From JBKHBQ01 sp046542305 (GTDB lineage: Bacteria > Bacteroidota > Bacteroidia > Bacteroidales > 4484-276): DNA of 20,618 nt. Of this stretch, positions 1 through 8,429 are shown piece by piece (position 1 is the first letter of the stretch; each line of letters begins with the position of its first letter). The notes under the pieces were generated by a model that saw only the letters and a list, made by a program, of their open reading frames with translations, was not told the DNA's origin and made no database searches. The position numbers and the translations under genes are program-made. The DNA is taken from assembly GCA_046542305.1 (NCBI GenBank), contig JBKHBQ010000040.1, forward strand, positions 1 to 20,618. The letters run 5' to 3'.

Positions 1-736
1 CGCTGCCTTTCCTGAAATATTCGAGCCTTGCCGTTTCGCCGGTGTAATAAATATTTCCGGTGAAGGTAATGATGACGTTGGTGTAATCGCTGCCGGCACG
101 GGCAAAAATATGGTTTGTACTGTTTGAATTAAGGTACAGATTTTCCGGGTAAAATCCCCGGCTGTCGATCGGTCCGTAGCCTCCATTATAAATAAACGCT
201 TTCCGGCAGTATCCGTTAATCACCGCATCAGCTGTTCCGTCCGTAATGCCGAACTGCAGAAAATCGGCTTCGATGTTCAGAATAACACGGGCTGCACTTT
301 CGGTCACCCTTACAAACATTTTGTCGGTTCTGAAGGACTCCGGAAATTTCACCTCCGCCTGGGTTGTAATCAGCAGGGTATCCAGTTCCGGCAGGCTCAC
401 CACCACATGCACGGGTTTCCACTGATCTTTAAGCAGGGGGCAGATGCTTTCGTTGGAGATCAGCAGAACATCGTTTTCTATTCTGGTGCGGATCATGGGA
501 ATAAGTTTTTCGCCGGCTGAGATCTGCACTTCATGCATTTCTGCCTGAATTATTTCAAGCCGGATATTATCGTACACCTCGATATTTCTGAAGGAGTGCA
601 TCTTGCGCCGTTCCGTCGCAGGTTCTCCTGTTCCGCTCAGGCATTTGTTAAAGGAATCGCGGCAGGAGGTCAGCAGAAGCAATCCTGCAATCAGAAATAC
701 AGCCAGTTTATTAATATGCACGTGATCCTTCTTCAT
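1..736 (-). CDS. GIN-domain (DUF2807) lipoprotein, partial at C-terminus
   Basis: The reading frame is open to the left edge, so only about 245 N-terminal residues are visible. The protein starts MKKDHVHINK and has a hydrophobic stretch at about residues 11-24. A lipobox LLTSC puts the lipidated Cys at residue 25, so it should be an exported lipoprotein. Downstream comes a beta-rich region typical of the putative auto-transporter adhesin head GIN domain (DUF2807): FRNIEVYDNIRLEI, then repeated short strands such as VHVVVSLPELDTLLI. This family is widespread in Bacteroidota; its biochemical role is not established. The ATG at 736 overlaps the stop of the upstream PagL-like gene in an ATGA arrangement, so the two are probably translationally coupled. 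The C-terminal end and any further domain lie outside the window. The GIN assignment is by sequence character, not a database hit. Confidence 0.8.
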   Translation of the reverse strand, partial: MKKDHVHINKLAVFLIAGLLLLTSCRDSFNKCLSGTGEPATERRKMHSFRNIEVYDNIRLEIIQAEMHEVQISAGEKLIPMIRTRIENDVLLISNESICPLLKDQWKPVHVVVSLPELDTLLITTQAEVKFPESFRTDKMFVRVTESAARVILNIEADFLQFGITDGTADAVINGYCRKAFIYNGGYGPIDSRGFYPENLYLNSNSTNHIFARAGSDYTNVIITFTGNIYYTGETARLEYFRKGS

Positions 737-1887
737 AATTTTATCCCCAGTCCTGCACTGAAAAACTCTGACTTGGCCCAGTGTGCCTGCAGGGTGATGC
801 CCAGATACAGAAAACGGGTCACATCAAGGTTTACACCCAGTTTGTTGTAGACACTGTTGTCTGCATCAAAATAATTATGCACGTAATATCCCAGATTCAT
901 AAACAAGGAAAGCCTCGAAAAAACCCACTCATGTCCCAGGCTCACACCGATCTTGGCCACATTCATCAATTCATTTGTTGGCCTTCCCTCTTCGTCCATC
1001 TGATATTTTGTCGACTCATCATACACCCCGTCCACCACCAGCAACACCTGGTTGGCATCGCTGTAAAACCATGAATAAGCGGCAGTGGCGATATACACCG
1101 TGAATTCCTCGTCCCAGTGCCTGCGTATCTGCCGTGACGCGACAGAAGCCTGAAGCCGGAAATGCTGTTGATTTCTGCGGGTTTCAACTACTTTGGGGTT
1201 CTGATAATGGATTTTTTGGTCATTTAGTTTAAAGCCCAGCCCCGCCGACAGGCCCGGCATATTCAATCCGAAATTGGGTGTGCGCATGGTGCCGTTGGAA
1301 ATGTGCATCAGCCCTGCTGCTGCAACAAAGTAGGTGCGTGTACTCAGCCGCCAGCGTGTATTCAGTTGGAAACTCACGGCAGCATTCAGTTGCGAACCGA
1401 TGGCCAGGTTTCTGTAATTGTCGTAGCGATCAAATTTTTTGGAAACATATGCCGGACCGATCCCGATGCGAAACCCGATTTGCAGCCCTTGTCGTGTCGC
1501 CACCGGAAAGCCGATAAATGCCATCAGCGCATGCACATCTCCCAGCATTTGCGACCCGCCAAAATCCGAATACCTGTAAGTAAGACCCACCCGTGGATAT
1601 TTTCTGAGGTAGCTGTAAAAAGTACTGCCATTGGTTTGTTTCATCAGCGAAAGCTCCCACATGGAAAAATATCCGTCGGTAAGCACCATCATTTCGCGGT
1701 GATGCCGGATTACAAATGCTCCGTGCGCCTGCCCCTCGGCAAAAAGACAGGAAAGCCAGTCCGGCTGCCTGTCCTGCGCATCTGCGTTGCTACCGAAAAA
1801 CGACAGCAGCAAAACGCACATGGCAGATACCCACCTCACAAAAGGCTTTGGCAATGGTTGTTTGTATATTGAATGGCCAGGCATCAT
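733..1887 (-). CDS. PagL-like acyloxyacyl hydrolase (lipid A 3-O-deacylase family), outer-membrane barrel
   Basis: A 384-residue protein. The N-terminus has a basic stretch, a hydrophobic core (about residues 19-32) and a likely signal-peptidase site after ADA (about residue 37), so it is exported. The body alternates in a beta-barrel pattern and ends in a hydrophobic C-terminal strand (SAGLGIKL). The motif HISNG at residues 195-199 matches the catalytic H-x-S-N of PagL-type deacylases, and PNFGLN follows within about ten residues, as in Bacteroidota acyloxyacyl hydrolases. From family knowledge it would remove an acyl chain from lipid A or a related lipid at the outer membrane. It is longer than classic PagL (under 200 residues), with about 160 extra C-terminal residues. 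Two adjacent Met codons open the frame; the first is used, and either fits. A perfect -7 box lies just upstream. Its last bases overlap the GIN lipoprotein start. Confidence 0.75.
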   Translation of the reverse strand: MMPGHSIYKQPLPKPFVRWVSAMCVLLLSFFGSNADAQDRQPDWLSCLFAEGQAHGAFVIRHHREMMVLTDGYFSMWELSLMKQTNGSTFYSYLRKYPRVGLTYRYSDFGGSQMLGDVHALMAFIGFPVATRQGLQIGFRIGIGPAYVSKKFDRYDNYRNLAIGSQLNAAVSFQLNTRWRLSTRTYFVAAAGLMHISNGTMRTPNFGLNMPGLSAGLGFKLNDQKIHYQNPKVVETRRNQQHFRLQASVASRQIRRHWDEEFTVYIATAAYSWFYSDANQVLLVVDGVYDESTKYQMDEEGRPTNELMNVAKIGVSLGHEWVFSRLSLFMNLGYYVHNYFDADNSVYNKLGVNLDVTRFLYLGITLQAHWAKSEFFSAGLGIKL

Positions 1888-1904
1888 ATGGAATTGAAAA
1901 CCGG

Positions 1905-1939
1905 CAAATGTAAATCAATTTTTTCTTAAGGCCCCCAAA
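1905..1939 (-). promoter_or_regulatory. Bacteroidota-type promoter for the PagL-like/GIN lipoprotein pair
   Basis: On the minus strand TACATTTG (1912-1905) is a perfect match to the Bacteroidota -7 consensus TAnnTTTG. A TTTG element at 1939-1936 could be the -33 box, but the spacer is 23 nt rather than the usual 19-21. It also sits in the foot of the upstream terminator hairpin. The leader would be only about 10 nt. Both the position between a terminator and a gene start and the perfect -7 favour a real promoter; the spacing is the weak point. Confidence 0.42.
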
Positions 1940-1975
1940 ACAAGACAGCCCCTGAAACAGGGGCTGCCATTTTGG
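1935..1975 (-). terminator. Strong intrinsic terminator hairpin closing the redox operon
   Basis: A perfect 9-bp GC-rich stem (CAGCCCCTG at 1946-1954, CAGGGGCTG at 1958-1966) closes a 3-nt loop. An outer CCAAAA/TTTTGG pair (1935-1940 with 1970-1975) extends it. On the minus strand it lies about 30 nt after the stop of the 1234-residue fusion gene and is followed by TCTTGTTTTGG, a moderate U-rich tract. The plus-strand side is also T-rich (GGTTTTTGGT), so it could work in both directions. It separates the redox operon from the PagL-like/GIN pair. Confidence 0.8.
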
Positions 1976-2003
1976 TTTTTGGTAAGAATTGAAATTATCG
2001 TCC

Positions 2004-5000
2004 TTAGCTTTTGAAAGCATTTTCAAATTCCTCATCGAAACGCTTGTTCACGATATCGCACCCATGTTCGAACATGCGATTGAAATTATCGTGCTCCGTA
2101 TGATGCAGGCGGTATTTGCGCTTTTCGGGATCTGTGGCCGGAGGCAACAGGCTGAAAGCTTCCCATAATGCCTCTTCCATATCGCCGATCCTTTTCAGTC
2201 CCAGCTTATCCATCAGATCGAACAACTGCTGTGGCGAGGTTTTTTCCATGGCCGATTGCATTTGCTTTTCGAATTTCTGAATGCGTTTCTGGGTAGTGGT
2301 AAAACTTCCCCCGATTTCAAACGGCAGCGACGCCGGCATCACCAGATCGGCCTTCTGTGCTGTTTCGGTCATGAAATAATCCTGTACCATCAAAAAATCG
2401 AGCTTTTCAAACCAGCCTTCCACTTCCTTGCGATCGATGGCACAACCCAACGGATCTTCACCAAAGATGAAAATATTCTTCAGCTTGTTTTCCTTCAGCA
2501 ACTTATACGGGCTGTTGATCCTTACAGGCAGGTCATTGGCACCCCACTTGCTTTTCAGCTTTTCCAGCACTTGCGGGTCATCCCAGGGCTGGAATCCCGG
2601 TGCGATCTTATGGCATCCGCCCATATCAATGACGCCCTGCGAATTGTTTTTTTCCTTCAGCGCAATCAGGCCCTGAGCGGTTTTGCCCAGCTTGCCGGTG
2701 ATAATAGAAAGGTTGAACAATTCGAAACTCGTATTCGATGATATTTCCTTTTCGGAGAAGACCAGGATGGCATTCTGCTCGTTATTAAAGTCCTTGGCAA
2801 ATTGCGCCATCTCATCGATACAGCACACGCCTGACTTTTCGAACAATTCATCGAAATCCTCCTTCATGAGTTTCGATTTATACTCCTCAAAGTCGATGGA
2901 ACGGTCGTTGATAAACATCTGATTCTGTAATCCGCTTTGCAGAAGGAAATAATTAACTGCCTTTGCAAAGTAGTAGTACGATTTGATGTAATGCACCTTG
3001 TTCACTTTGTGGGTCAATCCGCTGTTTTCGTCGGTGGTAACCAGTTCCACCGGAACATTGTAGCGGTGCTGGGCTCCGAAGATCATATGATTTACCAGCG
3101 GATGATCCATATGCAGACCTGAACCGAGGATGAAGATCCGGCTTGCATCTTTAATATGTTCGAACGGAACATTTGCCATGGCATTCTGGCCGTAACCGAT
3201 TCCCCTTCCCATGTACTGGAAGCAGTTCACATTGTTGGTTTTGGCTCCGGCCCGCGCCAGTTTCTGCACCAGATAGATTTCCTCATTGGTCAGGCGGGCA
3301 CCGGCAAAAAACGCATTATCGTCGTGATTTACGCCTTTGATCCGGTCGACGATCAGGTCGTAAGCTTCTTCGAAGGAGATTTCCCGGAACTTTCCAGACT
3401 TCTTCAACATGGGTTTCATGATCCGTGAGGGATCGTTCAGGTAGCCGTATCCGAATTTTGCCTGCCGGCTGATGTTTCCCTCAAAGTTAAGATCACCCTT
3501 GCGGCCTGTAGCACGCATGAAATATCCCGCCTTATGGTGCAGGTTGATCTCGAAACCTTCCGAGCTGTAATTGTCGACAGCTTGGATGGTATCCAGTTCG
3601 ACCGGCCCCGGTTTAAAGGCCACATTTTCTGTAATGGCACCTGTAGGACAGGCCGAAATGCACATGCCGCACGATTCGCAGGTGGTTTCTGTGAGCGAAT
3701 GCCCCATACTGGGGGCAACAAAGGTGTTCATGCCGCGGTCAACCAGCCCGAGCGCACTTGCCCCGACCACTTCTTTACAAATGCGGACACAACGCGAACA
3801 CAAAATGCACTTGTTATTGTCGATCTCTACAAAAGGATGCGAGAAATCCACATCATATTCCCTGAACTCGCCCTGCACTTTCGTTTGATCGGCGCCATAT
3901 TCGGTGCAGACCGCTTTCAGATCGCAGGTAAAATATTCCGAACAGCCGCATTCCAGACAGCGATGGGTTTCCTTCAGTGCCATCTCTTCGCTCTCGTACC
4001 CCAGTTCCACTTCATCAAAATTCATCCGCATATTCGGATCGAGGGTGGGCATTTCGTGCCGGACCTGCTGGCGATAGCGCCCTGTATATCCTGAAGGCTC
4101 CTGTTCCCTGAAATTATCCTTACGGCTGATAAACTCTTTGGTAACGGGGACTATAGGTTCTCCCATGAGGTATTGATGACACGAACGCGAGGCCACCTTA
4201 GCCTGTGCAATGGCCTCGATGATGGTGGCGGGACCCGAAACGCCATCACCGGCGGCAAACACCGACGGAATGCCGGTTTGAAGAGTATCCCTGTCGCAAT
4301 CGATGTCGCCCCAGCGGTTAAGTTTCAGCTCCTTGCCGTTGGCTCCTATGTTGATGTCTTCAAGAAAATCCACCTGGGTTTTCTGCCCGATAGCTGCCAG
4401 GATATAATCCACCTCCAGTTCGAATTCGGAACCCTCGACAGGAATAGGCCTGCGCCGGCCCGAAGAATCAGGTGCACCCAGTTCCATCTTCAGGCAGGTG
4501 ATGCTTTTTACGGCACCGTTTTCATCCTTATTTACTTTTTTGGGATTGGTAAGGAAAAGGTATTCCACACCTTCGAGCTTCGACTCATGTATCTCGATGG
4601 GATTGGCGGGCATTTCGGCTTCGGTGCGGCGATAAATCACGTACACCTTGTCGGCACCACAACGCACAGAGGTACGGCAGCAGTCCATGGCAGTATTACC
4701 CCCTCCGACTACAGCCACGGTTTTTCCGCTGAAATTGTAGCGCTGGCCGGTCATTTCCATGTTACGGAGAAAATCGATGCCTGAAAACACATTTTCGGCA
4801 TCCTCGCCTTCGCATCCCAGAAGGGTTCCCCGCTGCGATCCGATGGTCAGGATTACGGCATCATACCGATCTTTCAACTCCTGATAACTAAGGTTATCAC
4901 CGAGTTTACGGTTATAGAAAATCCTTGTGCCCAGTTCGGTGATTGCATGTACTTCCTTATCCACAATGTCGTTTGGAAGTCTGTATTCGGGAATTCCATA

Positions 5001-5708
5001 TCTGAGCCATCCGCCGGCTTTGGGCCCGGCTTCATAAATATCGCACTGATGACCTTTCTGCTGCAGGAAATAGGCGCTCGACAAACCACCGGGGCCTGCC
5101 CCGATAATAGCGATCTTTTTACCCGTAGAAGGCGCCACTTCCGGAACATAGCGCTGAGCAGATTCCAGATCCCTGTCTGCCGCGAAACGCTTCAGGTAAT
5201 CGATGCCCACACCATGACCTTCGTCAAGCAGGTTGCGGCGGCATGCTGCCTCGCACGGCCTCACACACACGCGACCGCAGATGGCCGGCAGGGGATTGGT
5301 TTGCTTGATCAGTGCCACGGCTTCGCTGTAGAGCCTTTTTTCAATGAGCGAAATATAACCCTGCACATCCACGCCCGCCGGACAGGTTTCCTTGCATGGG
5401 GCCACACAGTCGGCATAGTGGTTGCTCACCAGGAGGTCGAGGGCGGTTTTTCTCGCTTTGCGAACCCTGTCGCTTTCGGTATTGATCTTCATCCCTTCAT
5501 AAATCCTGGTAGAACAGGCAGGTTGCAGCCCGCGCAGTCCCTCCACTTCTACTACGCACACAAAACAGGAAGAATAAGGCTCCAGACGGGGATCGTTGCA
5601 CAATGTAGGAATCCGGTAGCCATAACGTTTTGCAAGCTCGAGTATGGTTTCTCCCGGAATGCCCTGTACGATCTTTCCGTTGAGTAATATATTCAGACTA
5701 TTGTTCAT
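2004..5708 (-). CDS. Multidomain iron-sulfur flavoprotein: 2Fe-2S + GltD-type FAD/NAD(P) module + two 4Fe-4S + degenerate FdhA/NuoG-type molybdopterin fold
   Basis: 1234 residues. Domains in order: a 2Fe-2S ferredoxin fold (about 1-75; C37, C48, C51, C65); a GltD/NfnB-type cluster region (C101, C105, C109, C144, C148, C152, C156); an FAD site GAGPGG (203-208); an NAD(P) site GGGNTA (335-340) and AAGD (485-488); a CxxCxC segment (C584, C587, C589); two 4Fe-4S sites (C634/637/640/644 and C677/680/683/687); then a formate-dehydrogenase-alpha-like fold (about 710-1170). That last part has no Cys from 688 to 828, so the usual Fe4S4 ligands are absent. By-eye alignment of TNNVN (824-828) with FdhA places Gly834 and Arg835 at the Sec/Cys and His positions. 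Formate dehydrogenase activity is therefore unlikely; a NuoG-like electron-transfer role is inferred. There is no H-cluster TSCCP motif either. It lies 35 bp after the NuoF-like gene and is probably the large subunit of that complex. Confidence 0.85.
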   Translation of the reverse strand: MNNSLNILLNGKIVQGIPGETILELAKRYGYRIPTLCNDPRLEPYSSCFVCVVEVEGLRGLQPACSTRIYEGMKINTESDRVRKARKTALDLLVSNHYADCVAPCKETCPAGVDVQGYISLIEKRLYSEAVALIKQTNPLPAICGRVCVRPCEAACRRNLLDEGHGVGIDYLKRFAADRDLESAQRYVPEVAPSTGKKIAIIGAGPGGLSSAYFLQQKGHQCDIYEAGPKAGGWLRYGIPEYRLPNDIVDKEVHAITELGTRIFYNRKLGDNLSYQELKDRYDAVILTIGSQRGTLLGCEGEDAENVFSGIDFLRNMEMTGQRYNFSGKTVAVVGGGNTAMDCCRTSVRCGADKVYVIYRRTEAEMPANPIEIHESKLEGVEYLFLTNPKKVNKDENGAVKSITCLKMELGAPDSSGRRRPIPVEGSEFELEVDYILAAIGQKTQVDFLEDINIGANGKELKLNRWGDIDCDRDTLQTGIPSVFAAGDGVSGPATIIEAIAQAKVASRSCHQYLMGEPIVPVTKEFISRKDNFREQEPSGYTGRYRQQVRHEMPTLDPNMRMNFDEVELGYESEEMALKETHRCLECGCSEYFTCDLKAVCTEYGADQTKVQGEFREYDVDFSHPFVEIDNNKCILCSRCVRICKEVVGASALGLVDRGMNTFVAPSMGHSLTETTCESCGMCISACPTGAITENVAFKPGPVELDTIQAVDNYSSEGFEINLHHKAGYFMRATGRKGDLNFEGNISRQAKFGYGYLNDPSRIMKPMLKKSGKFREISFEEAYDLIVDRIKGVNHDDNAFFAGARLTNEEIYLVQKLARAGAKTNNVNCFQYMGRGIGYGQNAMANVPFEHIKDASRIFILGSGLHMDHPLVNHMIFGAQHRYNVPVELVTTDENSGLTHKVNKVHYIKSYYYFAKAVNYFLLQSGLQNQMFINDRSIDFEEYKSKLMKEDFDELFEKSGVCCIDEMAQFAKDFNNEQNAILVFSEKEISSNTSFELFNLSIITGKLGKTAQGLIALKEKNNSQGVIDMGGCHKIAPGFQPWDDPQVLEKLKSKWGANDLPVRINSPYKLLKENKLKNIFIFGEDPLGCAIDRKEVEGWFEKLDFLMVQDYFMTETAQKADLVMPASLPFEIGGSFTTTQKRIQKFEKQMQSAMEKTSPQQLFDLMDKLGLKRIGDMEEALWEAFSLLPPATDPEKRKYRLHHTEHDNFNRMFEHGCDIVNKRFDEEFENAFKS

Positions 5709-5743
5709 TTTCCTTGAAATCTTTTTGATGTTAATGATTCTGA

Positions 5744-7522
5744 TTATGATAGCGTGATGGCATCGAATTTACACCTGGAATAACAATCGCCGCATTTGAT
5801 GCAGATAGCCTGGTCGATTATATGGGGCTGCTTGCGCTCACCGGTGATGGCATCTACGGGGCATTTTTTGGCACAAACCGTACAGCCGGTGCATTTCTCG
5901 GCATCGATCTCGTAGGTAAGCAAGTTTTTGCACACCTTGGCCGGGCACTTTTTTTCGATGATGTGAGCGGTATATTCATCCCTGAAATACTTCAGGGTTG
6001 TGAGCACCGGATTGGGTGCCGTTTGGCCAAGACCGCAGAGCGAATTATCCTTGATCTGGTATGCCAGCTCTTCGAGCAGTCCGATATCGTCTTCCTTTCC
6101 TTTTCCTTCGGTAATGCGTTCGAGGATCTCCAGCATCCGCTTGGTGCCGATGCGGCAGAAGGTACATTTTCCGCAGCTTTCCTGCTGGGTGAAGTTGAGG
6201 AAGAATTTTGCCACATCCACCATGCAGGTGCTTTCGTCCATTACCACCATCCCGCCGGATCCCATAATGGCGCCGGTGGCATTCACCGAATCATAATCCA
6301 CGATGGTACTCGAAAGATATTCCGGTATGCATCCGCCTGAAGGACCTCCCAACTGTACGGCCTTGAATTTTTTGCCGTTGGGAATGCCGCCGCCCAGTTT
6401 GAAGATGATGTCGTGAATGGTAATTCCCATGGGCACTTCCACCAATCCTGAGTTGTTGATCTTGCCTGCCAGTGCAAACACTTTGGTCCCCTTGCTTTTT
6501 TCGGTGCCGTATTTAGCATAGGCTTCGGGGCCGTGATAAATGATCCAGGGAATGTTGGCCCAGGTTTCCACGTTGTTGATGTTGGTAGGCTTTTTCCACA
6601 AGCCCGACACAGCGGGGAACGGCGGGCGCTTGCGGGGCATTCCGCGTTCGCCCTCCACCGATGCGATCAGCGCGGTTTCTTCGCCACAAACGAACGCGCC
6701 GGCGCCTTCCTTCACATAAATATCAAAGCAAAATCCTTCGATGCCCAAAATGTGCTCGCCCAGGTACCCCTGATCGCGAGCCTGTTCAATGGCAATATTC
6801 AGGCGTTTGATGGCCAGCGGATACTCGGCACGGCAATAAATCACACCGCCGGTAGCGCCGATGGCATAAGCGCCGATGATCATGCCTTCGAGAACGGCGT
6901 GGGGATCGCCCTCCAGGAGCGAACGGTCCATAAATGCGCCGGGGTCACCTTCATCGGCATTGCAGATGATATATTTTTCACTGGAAACGCTGTTTCTGGC
7001 GAATTTCCATTTCATGCCTGTGGGGAAACCTCCACCGCCACGGCCGCGTAAGCCGGATCGCAGCACAATGTCGATCACCTGTTCGGGCTTCATTTCCTCA
7101 TCGGCGATTTTTTTGATGGCTTCGTACCCTTCACTGGCTTCATATTCGGCAATGGATTCGGGATCGATGTATCCGCAATGGCGCAGGGCGATCTTCACCT
7201 GATCCCTGAAAAAGTGATTGTCGCCGGTTTCGAAAAGATCGGTTTTCACTACCAGCTCCTTCACGGGCTCATGATTTACCACATGCTTTTCGAGCACTTC
7301 CACCACCTTGTCCTCATCCACATTGCCGTAGATATACGAACCGGTGTCATCCACGATCTCCACAAGCGGCTCGCGGTAGCACATGCCGATGCAACTGGTC
7401 TTCTTCAGTTCGAAGTCGAGATTTTCGGCTTCCTGCAACTGCTTTATTTTCTGATAGGTTTTGTTGGCTCCGGCAGCGATGCCACAGCTTCCAAGACCTA
7501 CGATGACTTTGGTTTTTTCCAT
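5744..7522 (-). CDS. NuoF/HydB-like NADH-binding flavoprotein subunit
   Basis: 592 residues, the length and layout of HydB/HndC-type subunits of soluble NAD-linked hydrogenases and formate dehydrogenases. An N-terminal thioredoxin-like 2Fe-2S domain has GSCGIAAGA (C13) and C44/C48. Next is the NuoF core, with FMN-binding GRGGGGFPTG (160-169), an NADH-binding segment around GAGAFVCGEETAL (273-285) and a 4Fe-4S site SCGKCTFC (C450, C453, C456) plus C496. The C-terminus carries a 2x[4Fe-4S] ferredoxin domain (C544/547/550/554 and C574/577/580/584). All expected cofactor residues are present, so it should oxidise or reduce NAD(H) through FMN and pass electrons along the clusters. It sits 38 bp after the NuoE-like gene and 35 bp before the large fusion, an operon order matching FdsGBA. 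NuoF, HydB and FdsB cannot be told apart by sequence alone here. Confidence 0.93.
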   Translation of the reverse strand: MEKTKVIVGLGSCGIAAGANKTYQKIKQLQEAENLDFELKKTSCIGMCYREPLVEIVDDTGSYIYGNVDEDKVVEVLEKHVVNHEPVKELVVKTDLFETGDNHFFRDQVKIALRHCGYIDPESIAEYEASEGYEAIKKIADEEMKPEQVIDIVLRSGLRGRGGGGFPTGMKWKFARNSVSSEKYIICNADEGDPGAFMDRSLLEGDPHAVLEGMIIGAYAIGATGGVIYCRAEYPLAIKRLNIAIEQARDQGYLGEHILGIEGFCFDIYVKEGAGAFVCGEETALIASVEGERGMPRKRPPFPAVSGLWKKPTNINNVETWANIPWIIYHGPEAYAKYGTEKSKGTKVFALAGKINNSGLVEVPMGITIHDIIFKLGGGIPNGKKFKAVQLGGPSGGCIPEYLSSTIVDYDSVNATGAIMGSGGMVVMDESTCMVDVAKFFLNFTQQESCGKCTFCRIGTKRMLEILERITEGKGKEDDIGLLEELAYQIKDNSLCGLGQTAPNPVLTTLKYFRDEYTAHIIEKKCPAKVCKNLLTYEIDAEKCTGCTVCAKKCPVDAITGERKQPHIIDQAICIKCGDCYSRCKFDAITLS

Positions 7523-7560
7523 ATAATATTATGCTGTTGCCCGAAAATCAGGCACCCGGT

Positions 7561-8088
7561 TTAACCTTTATTTTCCTGTTCGTTAATGCGAATATTTTTC
7601 ACGATTTTCACCGCTTCGGCGCCGGTAAGCTTGCCATAGGTTTCTTCGCCGATCATCATCACGGGAGCCAGGGAGCAGCATCCCAGGCATGCCACCGATT
7701 CGAGGGTGAACATCCGGTCGTCGGTGGTGCCGCCATCCTCCACCTTCAGGGCCTCCTGAAGCGCGTCGGTGATCTTGGATGCATTCTGAACATGGCAGGC
7801 GGTGCCATGACAAACCTTGATGATATGCTTTCCAACGGGATTGAGCCGAAACTGCGCGTAGAAGGTAGCTACACCATACATATCGCTCATTTCAAGACCC
7901 GTTTCCCTGGATATTTTCTCAAAAGCCACCTTGGGAATGTATCCGTAAATGGCCTGGGTTCCCTGCAGCAACGGGATCATATTGCCTTTCTTGTCTTTAT
8001 ACTTTCTGATCAGATCGTCGATAAGGGACAGATCAACCACATCCTGCTGTGCCTGTTGCTTTTCTATGATAATTCTTGCAATTCGCAT
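7561..8088 (-). CDS. NuoE/HydC-like thioredoxin-fold 2Fe-2S subunit
   Basis: 175 residues from the chosen ATG at 8088 (MRIARIIIEK). The frame is open 16 codons further up to an ATG at 8136, but that extension is hydrophobic and unlike the family, and the shorter form matches the usual NuoE length of about 160-175. Four cysteines form the NuoE 2Fe-2S site: C93 and C98 (CHGTAC), then C134 and C138 (CLGCC). The helical N-terminal part with IPKVAFEKIS and MYGVATFYAQF is also characteristic. NuoE-type subunits partner NuoF in NADH:ferredoxin-like complexes. This is the first gene of the three-gene operon (NuoE, NuoF, fusion subunit), with short gaps of 38 and 35 bp. Confidence 0.92.
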   Translation of the reverse strand: MRIARIIIEKQQAQQDVVDLSLIDDLIRKYKDKKGNMIPLLQGTQAIYGYIPKVAFEKISRETGLEMSDMYGVATFYAQFRLNPVGKHIIKVCHGTACHVQNASKITDALQEALKVEDGGTTDDRMFTLESVACLGCCSLAPVMMIGEETYGKLTGAEAVKIVKNIRINEQENKG

Positions 8089-8429
8089 GTGTATTGTTAT
8101 TTTTTGAAAGAGGCATAAAAGTATACATAGTTTCAAAGCTGTAACCCTTTGATACTAAATTTTAAAGCGATCTAAATTAAGATTGAAGCGTCCGGTTGAG
8201 CAACGGCATTATTTATATTTTTTTGATTCAGGGAGTTGCAACATACACCGTCATGAATAGGGTAGCAGGCGCAGTGTTTTTATTTTTGTTCAAAATTAAC
8301 AGATAAACCGGCTTGCCACCTGTGCAAGAACCAATTATAAAAATGACAATTTTTGCAGTGCCTGATTATTAATCTGTAATCAACAACTATGTTGATCTCT
8401 GTTTAAAGGGGAATCATGCACAATACGCA
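8089..8429. other. AT-rich intergenic region between the NfnB-like gene and the NuoE-like operon
   Basis: No convincing gene is present on either strand. On the minus strand a perfect -7 box TAATTTTG occurs at 8298-8291, but no -33 element stands at the right distance; if used, it would give a leader of about 195 nt for the NuoE-like gene. Two small inverted repeats are visible: CTTGC/GCAAG (8312-8316 with 8324-8328) and ATCAAC/GTTGAT (8379-8384 with 8391-8396). Neither is followed by a clean U tract. The size of the gap suggests that the two redox gene groups are separately transcribed or that a regulator acts here. Confidence 0.4.

Noticed and set aside
4173..5687. Plus-strand open frames opposite the fusion gene
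   Set aside because: They are antisense shadows of a well-supported gene, with no recognisable domains.
2004..5708. Catalytic NAD(P)-dependent formate dehydrogenase alpha subunit
   Set aside because: The fold is recognisable, but the Fe4S4 cysteines and the Sec/Cys metal ligand are absent, so naming it an active formate dehydrogenase would overstate the evidence.
2004..8088. Bifurcating [FeFe] hydrogenase operon (HydABC)
   Set aside because: The NuoE- and NuoF-like subunits fit, but the large subunit lacks TSCCP and the other H-cluster motifs.
8089..8136. Longer N-terminus for the NuoE-like protein
   Set aside because: The 16 extra residues are hydrophobic, not seen in the NuoE family, and would suggest a false membrane segment.
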